64,000 nucleotides of DNA from contig NZ_JBEWCD010000001.1 in NCBI RefSeq assembly GCF_040530035.1, positions 2,170,001 to 2,234,000 of the forward strand. Reading direction: 5' to 3'. Source of the DNA: Roseibium sp. HPY-6 (lineage in GTDB: Bacteria; Pseudomonadota; Alphaproteobacteria; Rhizobiales; Stappiaceae). Of the stretch, positions 17,665-25,347 are shown piece after piece. Under the pieces are notes generated by a model. It was given only the letters and a program-made list of their open reading frames with translations, had not been told where the DNA came from and made no database searches. Position 1 is the stretch's first letter, and each line of letters begins with the position of its first letter. The position numbers and the translations under genes are program-made.

Positions 17665-19185
17665 CTATGCAGCAGCGCCGGTCTGGTCTGCAAGATGGCC
17701 GGACATGTAGCTGTCGAGTTCCGCCGCCTCTTGCTTGTCAAGCCGCAGGCCAAGTTTCGTTCGCCGCCACAAAACATCGTCTGCAGTGCGCGCCCATTCC
17801 CGGCTCATCAGCCACTTCACTTCATTTTCGTAGAGGTTGAAGCCGAACGACTTCCCCAGATCGCCAAGGGTCTTGGCATCGCCGAGGATCTTCCTGGCAT
17901 CCGTCCCGTAAAGACGGACGAGACGCGTTGCAAACGCCTTGTCAAGGAACGGATAGTCCCGTTCCAGCCCGGCGACTTCCTCATCAAAGGCATCGACCTT
18001 GAAATCACCGCCAGGCAGCGGCGCAGTTCCCGTCCAAAGCCCCGTCTTGAACGGCAGATGGTCTTCAAGCTTGGCAAGCACCTGTTCCGCGAGCTTGCGG
18101 TACGTCGTAATCTTTCCGCCGAAGACCGAAAGAACCGCGGCCCGGTCACCGCCTCCATCCAGCTCCAGGACATAGTCGCGGGTGGCTGCCTTTGCGTCCT
18201 TGGCACCGTCATCATAAAGCGGGCGGACACCTGAATACGTATGAACAACGTCTTCCGGCGTGATGTCCTTTTCCAGATATTCGCTCGCCGCCGCGCACAG
18301 ATATGTCACCTCATCCGGTGAAATCCGGACATCTTCCAGGTTATCCTGATAATCGACATCCGTCGTCCCGATCAGGGTAAAGTCCTGTTCATAGGGGATG
18401 GCAAACACAATCCGGCCGTCACCGTTCTGGAAAATAAAGCAGCGGTCATGGTCGAACTGGCGCGGCACGATTATATGGCTGCCCTTGACCAGCCGGATGC
18501 CTGAGGTTTCGTTTTCACCAACCACGCCGTGGAGGAATTCCGCGACCCAGGGGCCGGCGGCATTCACCAGCACACTTGCCGTGACGGTTCGATCTTCACC
18601 GGTGGCAAGATCCCGCAGGACCACCGACCAGATCTTGCCGTCCCGGCGCGCGCTGATGCATTTGGTCCGCGTCAGGACTTCCGCCCCGCGGTCAGCCGCG
18701 TCCCTTGCGTTGAGCACGACAAGACGCGCATCGTCCACCCAGCAATCCGAGTATTCAAATCCCTTTTGGAAGAGCTTTTTCAGCCCTTGCGAAAAAGGCG
18801 CCTCGTCCAGCCGAACGGTTTTCGTGGAAGGCAGCAACTTCCGGCCGCCAAGATGGTCATACATGAACAGGCCAAGGCGCAGAAACCAGGCCGGGCGCAG
18901 GTCCTTGTGGTGCGGCAGTATGAAACGCAGCGGCCAGGCGATATGCGGGGCGATGCCCCACAGAACTTCACGTTCCTTCAGCGCTTTTCTGACGAGGTCG
19001 AACTCGTAGTACTCCAGATAGCGCAACCCGCCATGGATCAGTTTGGTCGATGCCGAGGACGTCGCGCTCGCCAGGTCACCCATTTCAGCAAGCAGGACGC
19101 TCGCCCCGCGACCGACAGCGTCGCGGGCAATCCCCGTCCCGTTTATCCCGCCACCGATTACCAGAAGGTCATAGTCAGCCGTCAT
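17665..19185 (-). CDS. glpD: Aerobic glycerol-3-phosphate dehydrogenase
   Basis: Membrane-associated FAD enzyme oxidising sn-glycerol-3-phosphate to dihydroxyacetone phosphate and passing electrons to quinone. The 506-residue protein begins with the FAD-binding Rossmann motif DLLVIGGGINGTGIARDA, followed by SSASTKLIHGGLRYLEYYEF, typical of GlpD. It also has the conserved GVRPLYDD and SVFGGKITTYRKLAE stretches. It is the first gene of glpD-glpK. Its upstream region carries phased repeats likely bound by GlpR. Confidence 0.96.
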   Translation of the reverse strand: MTADYDLLVIGGGINGTGIARDAVGRGASVLLAEMGDLASATSSASTKLIHGGLRYLEYYEFDLVRKALKEREVLWGIAPHIAWPLRFILPHHKDLRPAWFLRLGLFMYDHLGGRKLLPSTKTVRLDEAPFSQGLKKLFQKGFEYSDCWVDDARLVVLNARDAADRGAEVLTRTKCISARRDGKIWSVVLRDLATGEDRTVTASVLVNAAGPWVAEFLHGVVGENETSGIRLVKGSHIIVPRQFDHDRCFIFQNGDGRIVFAIPYEQDFTLIGTTDVDYQDNLEDVRISPDEVTYLCAAASEYLEKDITPEDVVHTYSGVRPLYDDGAKDAKAATRDYVLELDGGGDRAAVLSVFGGKITTYRKLAEQVLAKLEDHLPFKTGLWTGTAPLPGGDFKVDAFDEEVAGLERDYPFLDKAFATRLVRLYGTDARKILGDAKTLGDLGKSFGFNLYENEVKWLMSREWARTADDVLWRRTKLGLRLDKQEAAELDSYMSGHLADQTGAAA

Positions 19186-19230
19186 TGGCCCATCTCCACC
19201 TAATGCGCATCTGCGCTTTGAAGGTCAAAA

Positions 19231-19256
19231 TGAAAATAAAGCGAAACTCAGCGAAA
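19231..19256 (-). promoter_or_regulatory. Candidate GlpR operator upstream of glpD
   Basis: Three repeats, TGAAAA (19231-19236), GCGAAA (19241-19246) and GCGAAA (19251-19256), recur with an exact 10-bp period; on the minus strand they read TTTCGC / TTTCGC / TTTTCA. DeoR-family regulators such as GlpR usually bind phased TTTCG-type direct repeats. The site lies 46-71 bases before the glpD start. The match to GlpR (gene at 42335) is an inference. Confidence 0.5.
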
Positions 19257-19448
19257 TTCAATCAATGATTCACGAGCACCGGTTTTCTTTGATTTAGCGT
19301 GACTAGAAGCACAGGGAAGACACGTTTCGCGCGAAGGTGTTTTTTCGATCTTGTTTTCGGTTGCGAGGCACAGATGCGGTATCTGAAACCAGCCAAAGAC
19401 TGAGAGAAGGCGCACCGATATCAGCAAAAAGGCCGACTTGCTGTTTGC

Positions 19449-19499
19449 GCAAAATGTAAAATGTCCTTTACATTTTGCTCGATTGCGATATGTAAAGGA
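19449..19499 (+). promoter_or_regulatory. Operator with three TGTAAA half-sites before the membrane protein/XRE pair
   Basis: GCAAAATGTAAA (19449-19460) and TTTACATTTTGC (19467-19478) form a perfect 12-bp inverted repeat with a 6-base spacer. The central half-site also pairs with a third one: TCCTTTACAT (19464-19473) with ATGTAAAGGA (19490-19499). The cluster ends 25 bases before the start of the membrane protein gene, so the XRE protein probably autoregulates here. Confidence 0.7.
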
Positions 19500-19524
19500 T
19501 ACTTTCCAATTTGGAGGTCGGAAC

Positions 19525-19923
19525 ATGACAGTCGAACAAGCAACTTTCCGGTTTTTCAAAACTTTTGTCCCTGCGATGGTCACCTATGTTGCAGCCACCG
19601 CCGGAATAGTGTGGCTCTCGGACGGTGGCGCTCTTCCACCCTTTGCCCTGTATGGTCTGACACTTGTTCCGATTGGTGCAATTTTCCTCGCCTTTTGGGC
19701 ACAATGGCGCTTTGCCATGGAACTTGACGAGTTTCTTCGGCTTATTCAGATCAAGGGGACTTTGATCGGCGTCGCCTGCATCATGATCATCGCGTCCGGA
19801 TGGGGTCAGCTCGAAAGACTTGCGGATGCACCGAGGCTGCCGGTGTTCTGGCTTTTACCGATTTTCTGGGCGATCCAGGGCCTTGCAACAACCTTCATCT
19901 CAAAACGAGAAGGCGTCTTTTGA
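19525..19923 (+). CDS. Four-helix membrane protein paired with an XRE regulator
   Basis: The 132-residue protein has four hydrophobic segments (about residues 15-35, 42-62, 78-97 and 105-122). No family could be named with certainty. The ATG at 19525 has GGAGG about 10 bases upstream. Its stop overlaps the start of the HTH gene (ATGA), so the two are translationally coupled. Pairs of a small membrane protein with a YozG-like XRE regulator occur in many bacteria; the membrane partner may sense an envelope signal and control the regulator, but this is unproven. Confidence 0.75.
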   Translation: MTVEQATFRFFKTFVPAMVTYVAATAGIVWLSDGGALPPFALYGLTLVPIGAIFLAFWAQWRFAMELDEFLRLIQIKGTLIGVACIMIIASGWGQLERLADAPRLPVFWLLPIFWAIQGLATTFISKREGVF

Positions 19924-20117
19924 TGAAGAACCGCCTTAGGGCGCTTCGTGCGGAAAAAAGCTGGTCCCAGGCCGCTCTCGGGGACCGCCTCAATGTCTCC
20001 CGGCAAACAATTAACGCCATCGAAGCCGGTCGATATGATCCCTCCCTGCCCCTGGCCTTCAAGATCGCGCGTTTGTTCGACCAAAAGATCGAAGACATTT
20101 TTGAAGATGAGAAGTGA
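19923..20117 (+). CDS. Small XRE (Cro/CI) helix-turn-helix regulator, YozG-like
   Basis: The 64-residue DNA-binding protein is almost all HTH. LRALRAEKSWSQAALGDRLNVSRQTINAIEAGRYDPSLPLAFKIA shows the SQ...L......VSRQTIN...G..P pattern, and the C-terminal FDQKIEDIFEDEK is typical of the YozG-like group. It likely represses its own operon through the TGTAAA half-sites at 19449-19499. Start ATG at 19923 overlaps the stop of the membrane protein gene. Confidence 0.88.
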   Translation: MKNRLRALRAEKSWSQAALGDRLNVSRQTINAIEAGRYDPSLPLAFKIARLFDQKIEDIFEDEK

Positions 20118-20526
20118 TCGGACACGCTTTCGTTTACGAATGGCGAAACTGCCGGACGAGAGCTGTACCGCTTCGATCGTCGTTCTTAAGTCTGCGGGAT
20201 TGAAAATTGAAATCAACCTGGGCCACCTCTCAAATATCAAAAGGTATGTCCTTGGGTCGAATGGCCTGCACGGATAGAGTTTTTAATAGCCTTCCATTCT
20301 GACGAGGGAGTTACCCGGGATGACCAACCGCATCGTGGAATACGGCTCGCTGGCTTTTAGTTTTCACCTGGACAAATGCCAAAGGCTCCCGGACAGAAAC
20401 AAACAGGCCGGTCAAGCAACCGCCCGTGTCAGATGCAACTTGGAATGTCTGGCTGCTCATATCGGATTTGACATTTCGCCCCCGGTAAAATTCTCCACCG
20501 GGGGCTTGAAGCTTCAATAAGAAAGC
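20118..20526. other. Gene-poor stretch between the XRE gene and the amidase gene
   Basis: About 400 bases without a supported gene. Two short overlapping frames (20320-20520 plus, 20311-20517 minus) resemble nothing and have no good ribosome-binding site. The only structure I see is the hairpin at 20478-20505. Confidence 0.5.
20478..20505 (-). terminator. Terminator-like hairpin after the amidase gene
   Basis: GCCCCCGGT (20478-20486) and ACCGGGGGC (20497-20505) form a perfect 9-bp stem with a 10-base loop, 21 bases after the minus-strand stop at 20527. The following minus-strand sequence is only weakly T-rich. Confidence 0.6.
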
Positions 20527-21588
20527 TCACGCGACAAGATCGAGTGCCGAGCGGTTCTGACCCGCGTAGCTGGCCAAAGCGGACAGATAGGCTTCGGCAA
20601 GTGCGGGTTTGCCAATTTGTGCCATCAAATTGCGGTCGTCTTTGTTCGAGCCGAAGAAAGGTTCGACCAGAATGGCTGGTGCTCGACCTGCATAGAGCGA
20701 GCGCCAACCGCGTTCGCCACCAGGCTGGCGGACTTTGACACCACGATCGGCGTTGCCAGTTCGACCAAACAAACCCACCAATTCGTCCTGTGCAAACTCT
20801 GCAAGGCTTTGTGATGCGGTGGATCGACTCGCGAGCACTTCGCTGCCGCGTACGCTGGAGTTACCAACACTGTTAAAGTGAAGCTCGATCGTCACTTCGG
20901 CACCCCAAGCATCTGTTTCGGCGTAAACAGTGTCAATTTCCTTGGAGTACGAGCCTGCATATCGGCGATAGAAAATCGCCGTTTCGATTTCGTACTCAGA
21001 TGCGTATTCAGCCATCAGCTCGGCAACAGCCGTATTGAAGGGGTATTCACTCTCGTCAATCGGCGAAGTCGCATAAGCGCCCTGACCGTGGCTGTTGTGA
21101 CCAACGACTATGCCAACACGCAAGCGCGCGCTTCTCCGGGGAGTAATTGGCACCACGGTATCGGTGGTGGTATCGGCCGCCTCCGCGAGCAGGTTGTTTG
21201 CTTCCTCGATCAGAGAGAGCACCTTTGCTCGGTAAGCGGGGTCGACGGCATACCCTCCCTCGACCAAAGTATCGAGATAAGTCTCGACCGAGTTGTCCGC
21301 CGGTTTTTTATACGGACCTGTCTCGATGAATGTCGCATACCCATCAACCGTGTCTTCCAGCGTAGCGAACAGGGCATAAGTGTCCTCACCGTCACTGGCA
21401 ACATACTGCACCGGTGTTGCATGCGCGGCGATACGGGGGCGGTACTTCATCCCAAACGGATTCCTGTGATCGATGTAGAGGCGTGACGTACCGCGGCCCG
21501 ATTCCAGCAATGCTTGGGCCATAGCAATGGTTTTAGCCGCGTCCGTGAGGCGAGTGGAGGCGACAATAGCTTTTGCTAAACTTTTCAT
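20527..21588 (-). CDS. Two-domain cell-wall hydrolase: glucosaminidase plus N-acetylmuramoyl-L-alanine amidase
   Basis: The 353-residue protein joins two peptidoglycan-cutting domains. Residues ~15-125 look like a FlgJ-type glucosaminidase: AMAQALLESGRGTS with the catalytic-type Glu, NPFGMKY, and YATFIETGPY. Residues ~160-345 look like Amidase_3: GIVVGHNSHGQGA with a zinc-type His, IELHFNSVGN with a second His, and ILVEPFFGSNKDD with the catalytic-type Glu. A Ser/Thr-rich linker separates them. No signal peptide or membrane segment is seen, so it would need a holin-like or other export route, or cell lysis, to reach the wall; this resembles phage endolysins. ATG at 21588 is preferred to a GTG at 21606. 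No phage structural genes are nearby. Confidence 0.8.
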   Translation of the reverse strand: MKSLAKAIVASTRLTDAAKTIAMAQALLESGRGTSRLYIDHRNPFGMKYRPRIAAHATPVQYVASDGEDTYALFATLEDTVDGYATFIETGPYKKPADNSVETYLDTLVEGGYAVDPAYRAKVLSLIEEANNLLAEAADTTTDTVVPITPRRSARLRVGIVVGHNSHGQGAYATSPIDESEYPFNTAVAELMAEYASEYEIETAIFYRRYAGSYSKEIDTVYAETDAWGAEVTIELHFNSVGNSSVRGSEVLASRSTASQSLAEFAQDELVGLFGRTGNADRGVKVRQPGGERGWRSLYAGRAPAILVEPFFGSNKDDRNLMAQIGKPALAEAYLSALASYAGQNRSALDLVA

Positions 21589-21903
21589 CTGACCAATCCC
21601 TTCCACGTTGTTGGTCGAAACCTCTCAATGCTTCGTGCATCGATCGGCAATTCATGAAAAACACATCGGCAGAACAATCCGTCTTCAGATGTGATGAGCC
21701 TCGGTTGGTTGCGTCAGCTCATGGCTCGAGATGTATGGATGAAGGATCAATCCGGGGAGGAGACGACCTGTGGGCGCTTCCGTCGAGAGGGGGCCCGATG
21801 GACCCCCAGTTTTCCCTGTTCAGGTTCTATTCACCTTCTTTGTCCCCATATCTGTCGAGTTGTCTACACGGTGTAGTGTCGAAAACAATGGTGAGGAAAA
21901 CGC

Positions 21904-22572
21904 ATGTTCGACGATGAGGGTCGTCCCGAGATTTCTGACACCCGCTGGGCGGGTGGAGATTATCTCCCTGGATTTGTGAAGGGGTCTGGTGACTACTTCA
22001 CGCGGTCGGATGTCATTGCGAAAATTGAAGAAGAGGCTGAAGCTACCTTGCTTTGGATGCAAGAAGGTACGCAAAGCTACTCTGGCTCAGGCGACCTGCG
22101 GTATGAGCCGTGGTGGCCGGATCTGCCCGTTACAAACTCCATTGTCTTCAAATGCGGACGCGAGCGCATGCTCTTGGACCGCGCATATGAGCATGGAATC
22201 CTGAACTTCCTAAGGCGTTTGGAAGCTTGTGGCGTCATTCAGAAACTCAATGATCGGATCATAGATCTGGTTGTCGAATCCATGACCCCGGTCGTTCTGA
22301 ACCAACTGGCCATGAGGCGCCATGCGGAAGGTGTTCCCGACGGGGTGTCCCTGAAGGAACTCAGCAAGCTCTTTGGAAATGGCAAGAACACAAAACCGGC
22401 GAAGGTGCGGGATCGCTTCTTGGGCGACCTTACGGCAGTAGGCCTATTCAAAGCCCGCGAGGCAGAAGGATGGGACATTGCAATCGGGCCTGTTGGCGAC
22501 GTTTTTTTCTCCAAAATTTATGCCCCGATCACAAACGAAATCGATATCAAGTACGCGGAGCCAAAAAAATGA
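21904..22572 (+). CDS. Unknown 222-residue protein
   Basis: Not recognised. The protein is soluble with no signal peptide. The N-terminal half is rich in aromatic and acidic residues. The C-terminal half (about 125-195) contains helix-rich sequence with SLKELSKLFGNGKNTKPAKVRDRFLGDLTAVGLF, which has the look of a winged-helix DNA-binding segment, but the resemblance is weak. The ATG at 21904 has GTGAGG upstream. Its stop overlaps the start of a 38-codon gene (ATGA), implying coupled expression. Confidence 0.65.
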   Translation: MFDDEGRPEISDTRWAGGDYLPGFVKGSGDYFTRSDVIAKIEEEAEATLLWMQEGTQSYSGSGDLRYEPWWPDLPVTNSIVFKCGRERMLLDRAYEHGILNFLRRLEACGVIQKLNDRIIDLVVESMTPVVLNQLAMRRHAEGVPDGVSLKELSKLFGNGKNTKPAKVRDRFLGDLTAVGLFKAREAEGWDIAIGPVGDVFFSKIYAPITNEIDIKYAEPKK

Positions 22573-22685
22573 ACAACCTGTTCGCTGTCGCTATTTTTGC
22601 AATTTGCCTCGTAGGCGTCTCAACACCATCTTTTGCCGGTCCAGGACAGGGAACAGTTTATGTTTTGACGAGTAGTCCTCAGTGA
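22569..22685 (+). CDS. Tiny secreted peptide, 38 codons
   Basis: The frame encodes a clear Sec signal peptide (hydrophobic FAVAIFAICLVGV, cleavage motif SFA near residue 23) followed by only about 15 residues (GPGQGTVYVLTSSPQ). Its ATG overlaps the stop of the upstream unknown gene as ATGA, a strong sign of real coupled translation. It could be an exported peptide, or the surviving start of a longer secreted protein cut short by the TGA at 22683. No family was recognised. Confidence 0.5.
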   Translation: MNNLFAVAIFAICLVGVSTPSFAGPGQGTVYVLTSSPQ

Positions 22686-22775
22686 TCGGACCTTGATGTA
22701 TGTCCCGTCTTACTGGCGGACACTTCTGACGGATACGACGAAACTGTTTTCTTTGGTCCGCTACCGCCCAGCTCC

Positions 22776-25058
22776 TCAGTGCTCTTCACTTTCCGGCGGA
22801 GCGTCGTCCTCAGGTTCCGCAGGTTTCGCCTTCTTCTTGCCGGCCTGCTTAGGATCTTTTGCTTCGTCGGCGAAAGGCGGCGTCGCGGCATGGTAGGTGA
22901 CTTGCGGGAACGGTATTTCAATCCCGCGCTCATCGAACACCTGTTTGATGTACTCATTGTAGGTGCGCCCGACGCTCCATTGATCGCCAGGTGTGGTCTT
23001 GATGCGCGCCCGGATATCGATTGAGCTGGCCCCGAAGGCGGTCACGCCGTGCATTTCCAGATCACCGAATATTTTCGATTTGAAATCCGTTTCCTGCAGG
23101 CGCCGGAAGGCTTCTTCCATGGCCTCCTTCGCATAGGCGATATCGGTATCGTAGGAAACACCGATAAGCGCGACATGATAGGAAAAGCCGCGCATGAAAT
23201 TCGAGACCATGTCGACGGAGGAAAACGGAATGATATGGGTCGTTCCATCCAGGTCCCGCATGCGCACGGAGCGGATCGTGATGCCTTCCACGGTGCCGGT
23301 AACACCGGCAACCGTTACGACATCCCCTTCGTTGATGGCGTTTTCGATCTGAATGAAGGCTCCGGTGATAATGTCTTTCACCAGTGTCTGGGCACCGAAG
23401 GAAATCGCCAGACCGACGACACCGGCACCGGCGATCAGGGGCCCGATATTGACCCCGATCTCAGAGAGCGCCAGGAGCGCCGCCATGACAATGATAACCA
23501 CCGTGAAGGCATTGCGGAACAGCTGGAAGAGGGTCCTCTCACGTGCACTTACAATGTACCCCGCGCGGGACTGAAGGCGCAGATCGACCCAGGACATGAC
23601 GGCCAGCCAAACGACAAAGGCGACCAGCAGGACCAGGATGGCAGCGCCATAGCTGCTCACGAGCGAGAAACCGGCCTCGCTGAAAATCCAGTCGACAACG
23701 CTCAAGAGCCCCCAGATATCCATGAGCAGGAGAATTGTTCCGATGAAAACGACAAAGCGGATAATCTTCAAAAGGCGGGGAACGAAGGCGTTGAGACGGT
23801 ATTGCAGTGCTGGCAGTTTCTGATGAATGTCATCAGGCAACCGGATACCGCCCTTGATGGCGCGGGTCATCACCAGTGAAATGAGCATGCCGGCCATGAT
23901 CGTGATGATCGAAAACCCGGTCGCCCGCAAAATGATTGTCGTGGCGTCGAAAGGGCGCGTCACCCAAACCAGAAAAACAGCGAGAATGTAGCCGTAAGCG
24001 CCGATGTGCCAGAGATTGCCGAGATTGGAGAGCGCTCTTTGCGCCAGAACGCTGTGCATCGTCTCGGCATAGGCTTTCGCGCCCTCGCGGACCTTGACGC
24101 GGTTCTGCTTGATGAGAACCATCAGATAGAGCATGCCCAAAAGCACGATGAGGAACCGAAGCGCATTTCCCAGAACGAAGGAAACCGCGAGGTTTGCCGC
24201 TGGAACCGCTAGAAAAACCCCGAAATTGTTCCAGTACATATAAATGCGCAGCCGCGCATACCAGTAGTCCGAAGCTTCATCGGAAAAGGGCAAAAGTCTG
24301 AGTTCGGGACGCTTCGGTGCGAACACAAACCGCAACGCGACATTGGCCATTCCCGTGATGAAAAAGGCATTGAGCGCAAGGCTTTCCTGAATGGTTACGC
24401 CCGTATCGAGGCCGCCGAAACCCGTCAGCGCAACGAAGTAGCCGACCCCCAGCCCAATTGCGACTGTAAGCGCGTCGATAAGCGTCGTCACAATCAGGAT
24501 CGTGGCCCGCATCAGGCCACCGCCATAGCGGGCGCGCACCGCCATCTTGGGATAAAGCCGCCGGGCAACAAACTGGGCGGCCCAAAACGCCGCATAAGCA
24601 GTTGCCAGGACGATAATCACCTGCAAGAGGACTTCGTTCACCCGGTCCCATTTGATCGGAATGTCGCCACGCAAAACAAGCAGCAGCCCCCTGAGCGAAT
24701 GCCGGGACCGGTCGAGGACGACTCCGATCTCATCAGCTATGGCGCGCGTGTATTCGCCGACGCGAATAACGAAACCCTGCCCTGCGGACACGGACTCCTC
24801 GGTGTCGGCTGTCGCTTCCGGCGATGCCTCGGCGCCGTTTTCGGGAGCGACCTGGTCTTCACCAGCGTTTTTCTTCAAAAGTTCAATGAGTTCTTTGCGG
24901 CTGTCAGGGTCGTTCAAAACCTTTATGAGCGCTTCGCTTGCCTGCTTCAGGTCAGCACTTTCGTCGTTGGCAGCGGCGTCTGTCTGCCCGGCTGCCGGAA
25001 CTGCAAACAAAAGAGCAAAGCCAATCAGGGCTGCGCGACAAAAATGCAGAGGTTTCAT
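22776..25058 (-). CDS. Mechanosensitive ion channel family protein (MscS superfamily, large form)
   Basis: The 760-residue inner-membrane protein has a signal peptide (about 25 residues ending PAAG), a periplasmic charged region to about residue 130, some ten membrane segments, then the MscS core. The pore helix is in GPLIAGAGVVGLAISFGAQTLVKDIITGAFIQIE, followed by the beta domain (EGDVVTVAGVTGTVEGITIRSVRMRD) and the C-terminal alpha/beta domain. The family opens under membrane tension and relieves hypo-osmotic shock; the extra N-terminal helices place it with YbdG/MscK-like large members. The C-terminal 35 residues are Lys/Glu/Pro-rich. It stands alone. Confidence 0.92.
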   Translation of the reverse strand: MKPLHFCRAALIGFALLFAVPAAGQTDAAANDESADLKQASEALIKVLNDPDSRKELIELLKKNAGEDQVAPENGAEASPEATADTEESVSAGQGFVIRVGEYTRAIADEIGVVLDRSRHSLRGLLLVLRGDIPIKWDRVNEVLLQVIIVLATAYAAFWAAQFVARRLYPKMAVRARYGGGLMRATILIVTTLIDALTVAIGLGVGYFVALTGFGGLDTGVTIQESLALNAFFITGMANVALRFVFAPKRPELRLLPFSDEASDYWYARLRIYMYWNNFGVFLAVPAANLAVSFVLGNALRFLIVLLGMLYLMVLIKQNRVKVREGAKAYAETMHSVLAQRALSNLGNLWHIGAYGYILAVFLVWVTRPFDATTIILRATGFSIITIMAGMLISLVMTRAIKGGIRLPDDIHQKLPALQYRLNAFVPRLLKIIRFVVFIGTILLLMDIWGLLSVVDWIFSEAGFSLVSSYGAAILVLLVAFVVWLAVMSWVDLRLQSRAGYIVSARERTLFQLFRNAFTVVIIVMAALLALSEIGVNIGPLIAGAGVVGLAISFGAQTLVKDIITGAFIQIENAINEGDVVTVAGVTGTVEGITIRSVRMRDLDGTTHIIPFSSVDMVSNFMRGFSYHVALIGVSYDTDIAYAKEAMEEAFRRLQETDFKSKIFGDLEMHGVTAFGASSIDIRARIKTTPGDQWSVGRTYNEYIKQVFDERGIEIPFPQVTYHAATPPFADEAKDPKQAGKKKAKPAEPEDDAPPESEEH

Positions 25059-25347
25059 GCCAAATCCGCTTCGGTTGAGGGGAGACCCGAACCTTTCATT
25101 TCACGACAATAGAAAATAACGGCGCGGTATGAAAAGCCACCTACGAAAATAGTCAACGGATTTAGTCACTTGGCAAGTAATGTGAACACCAGATCATGCC
25201 TATATTAAGGCTGCTTAAATAATCTTCAAACAATATAAACCCGGATCTCAACAGCACAAACTAACGTTAGGTGAATTAACCACCGCCCACTTTTCGGTAA
25301 CGTAAAAATAACAATATTGCCTCATTATTTCCCGCTACGGAGGAAAA

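Noticed and set aside
20320..20520. Small plus-strand gene of 66 codons
   Set aside because: No ribosome-binding site, overlaps an equal-length minus frame and a terminator-like hairpin; no family match.
20527..22685. Prophage remnant
   Set aside because: Only a lysin-like protein is phage-like; no integrase, structural gene, attachment site or repeat was seen.
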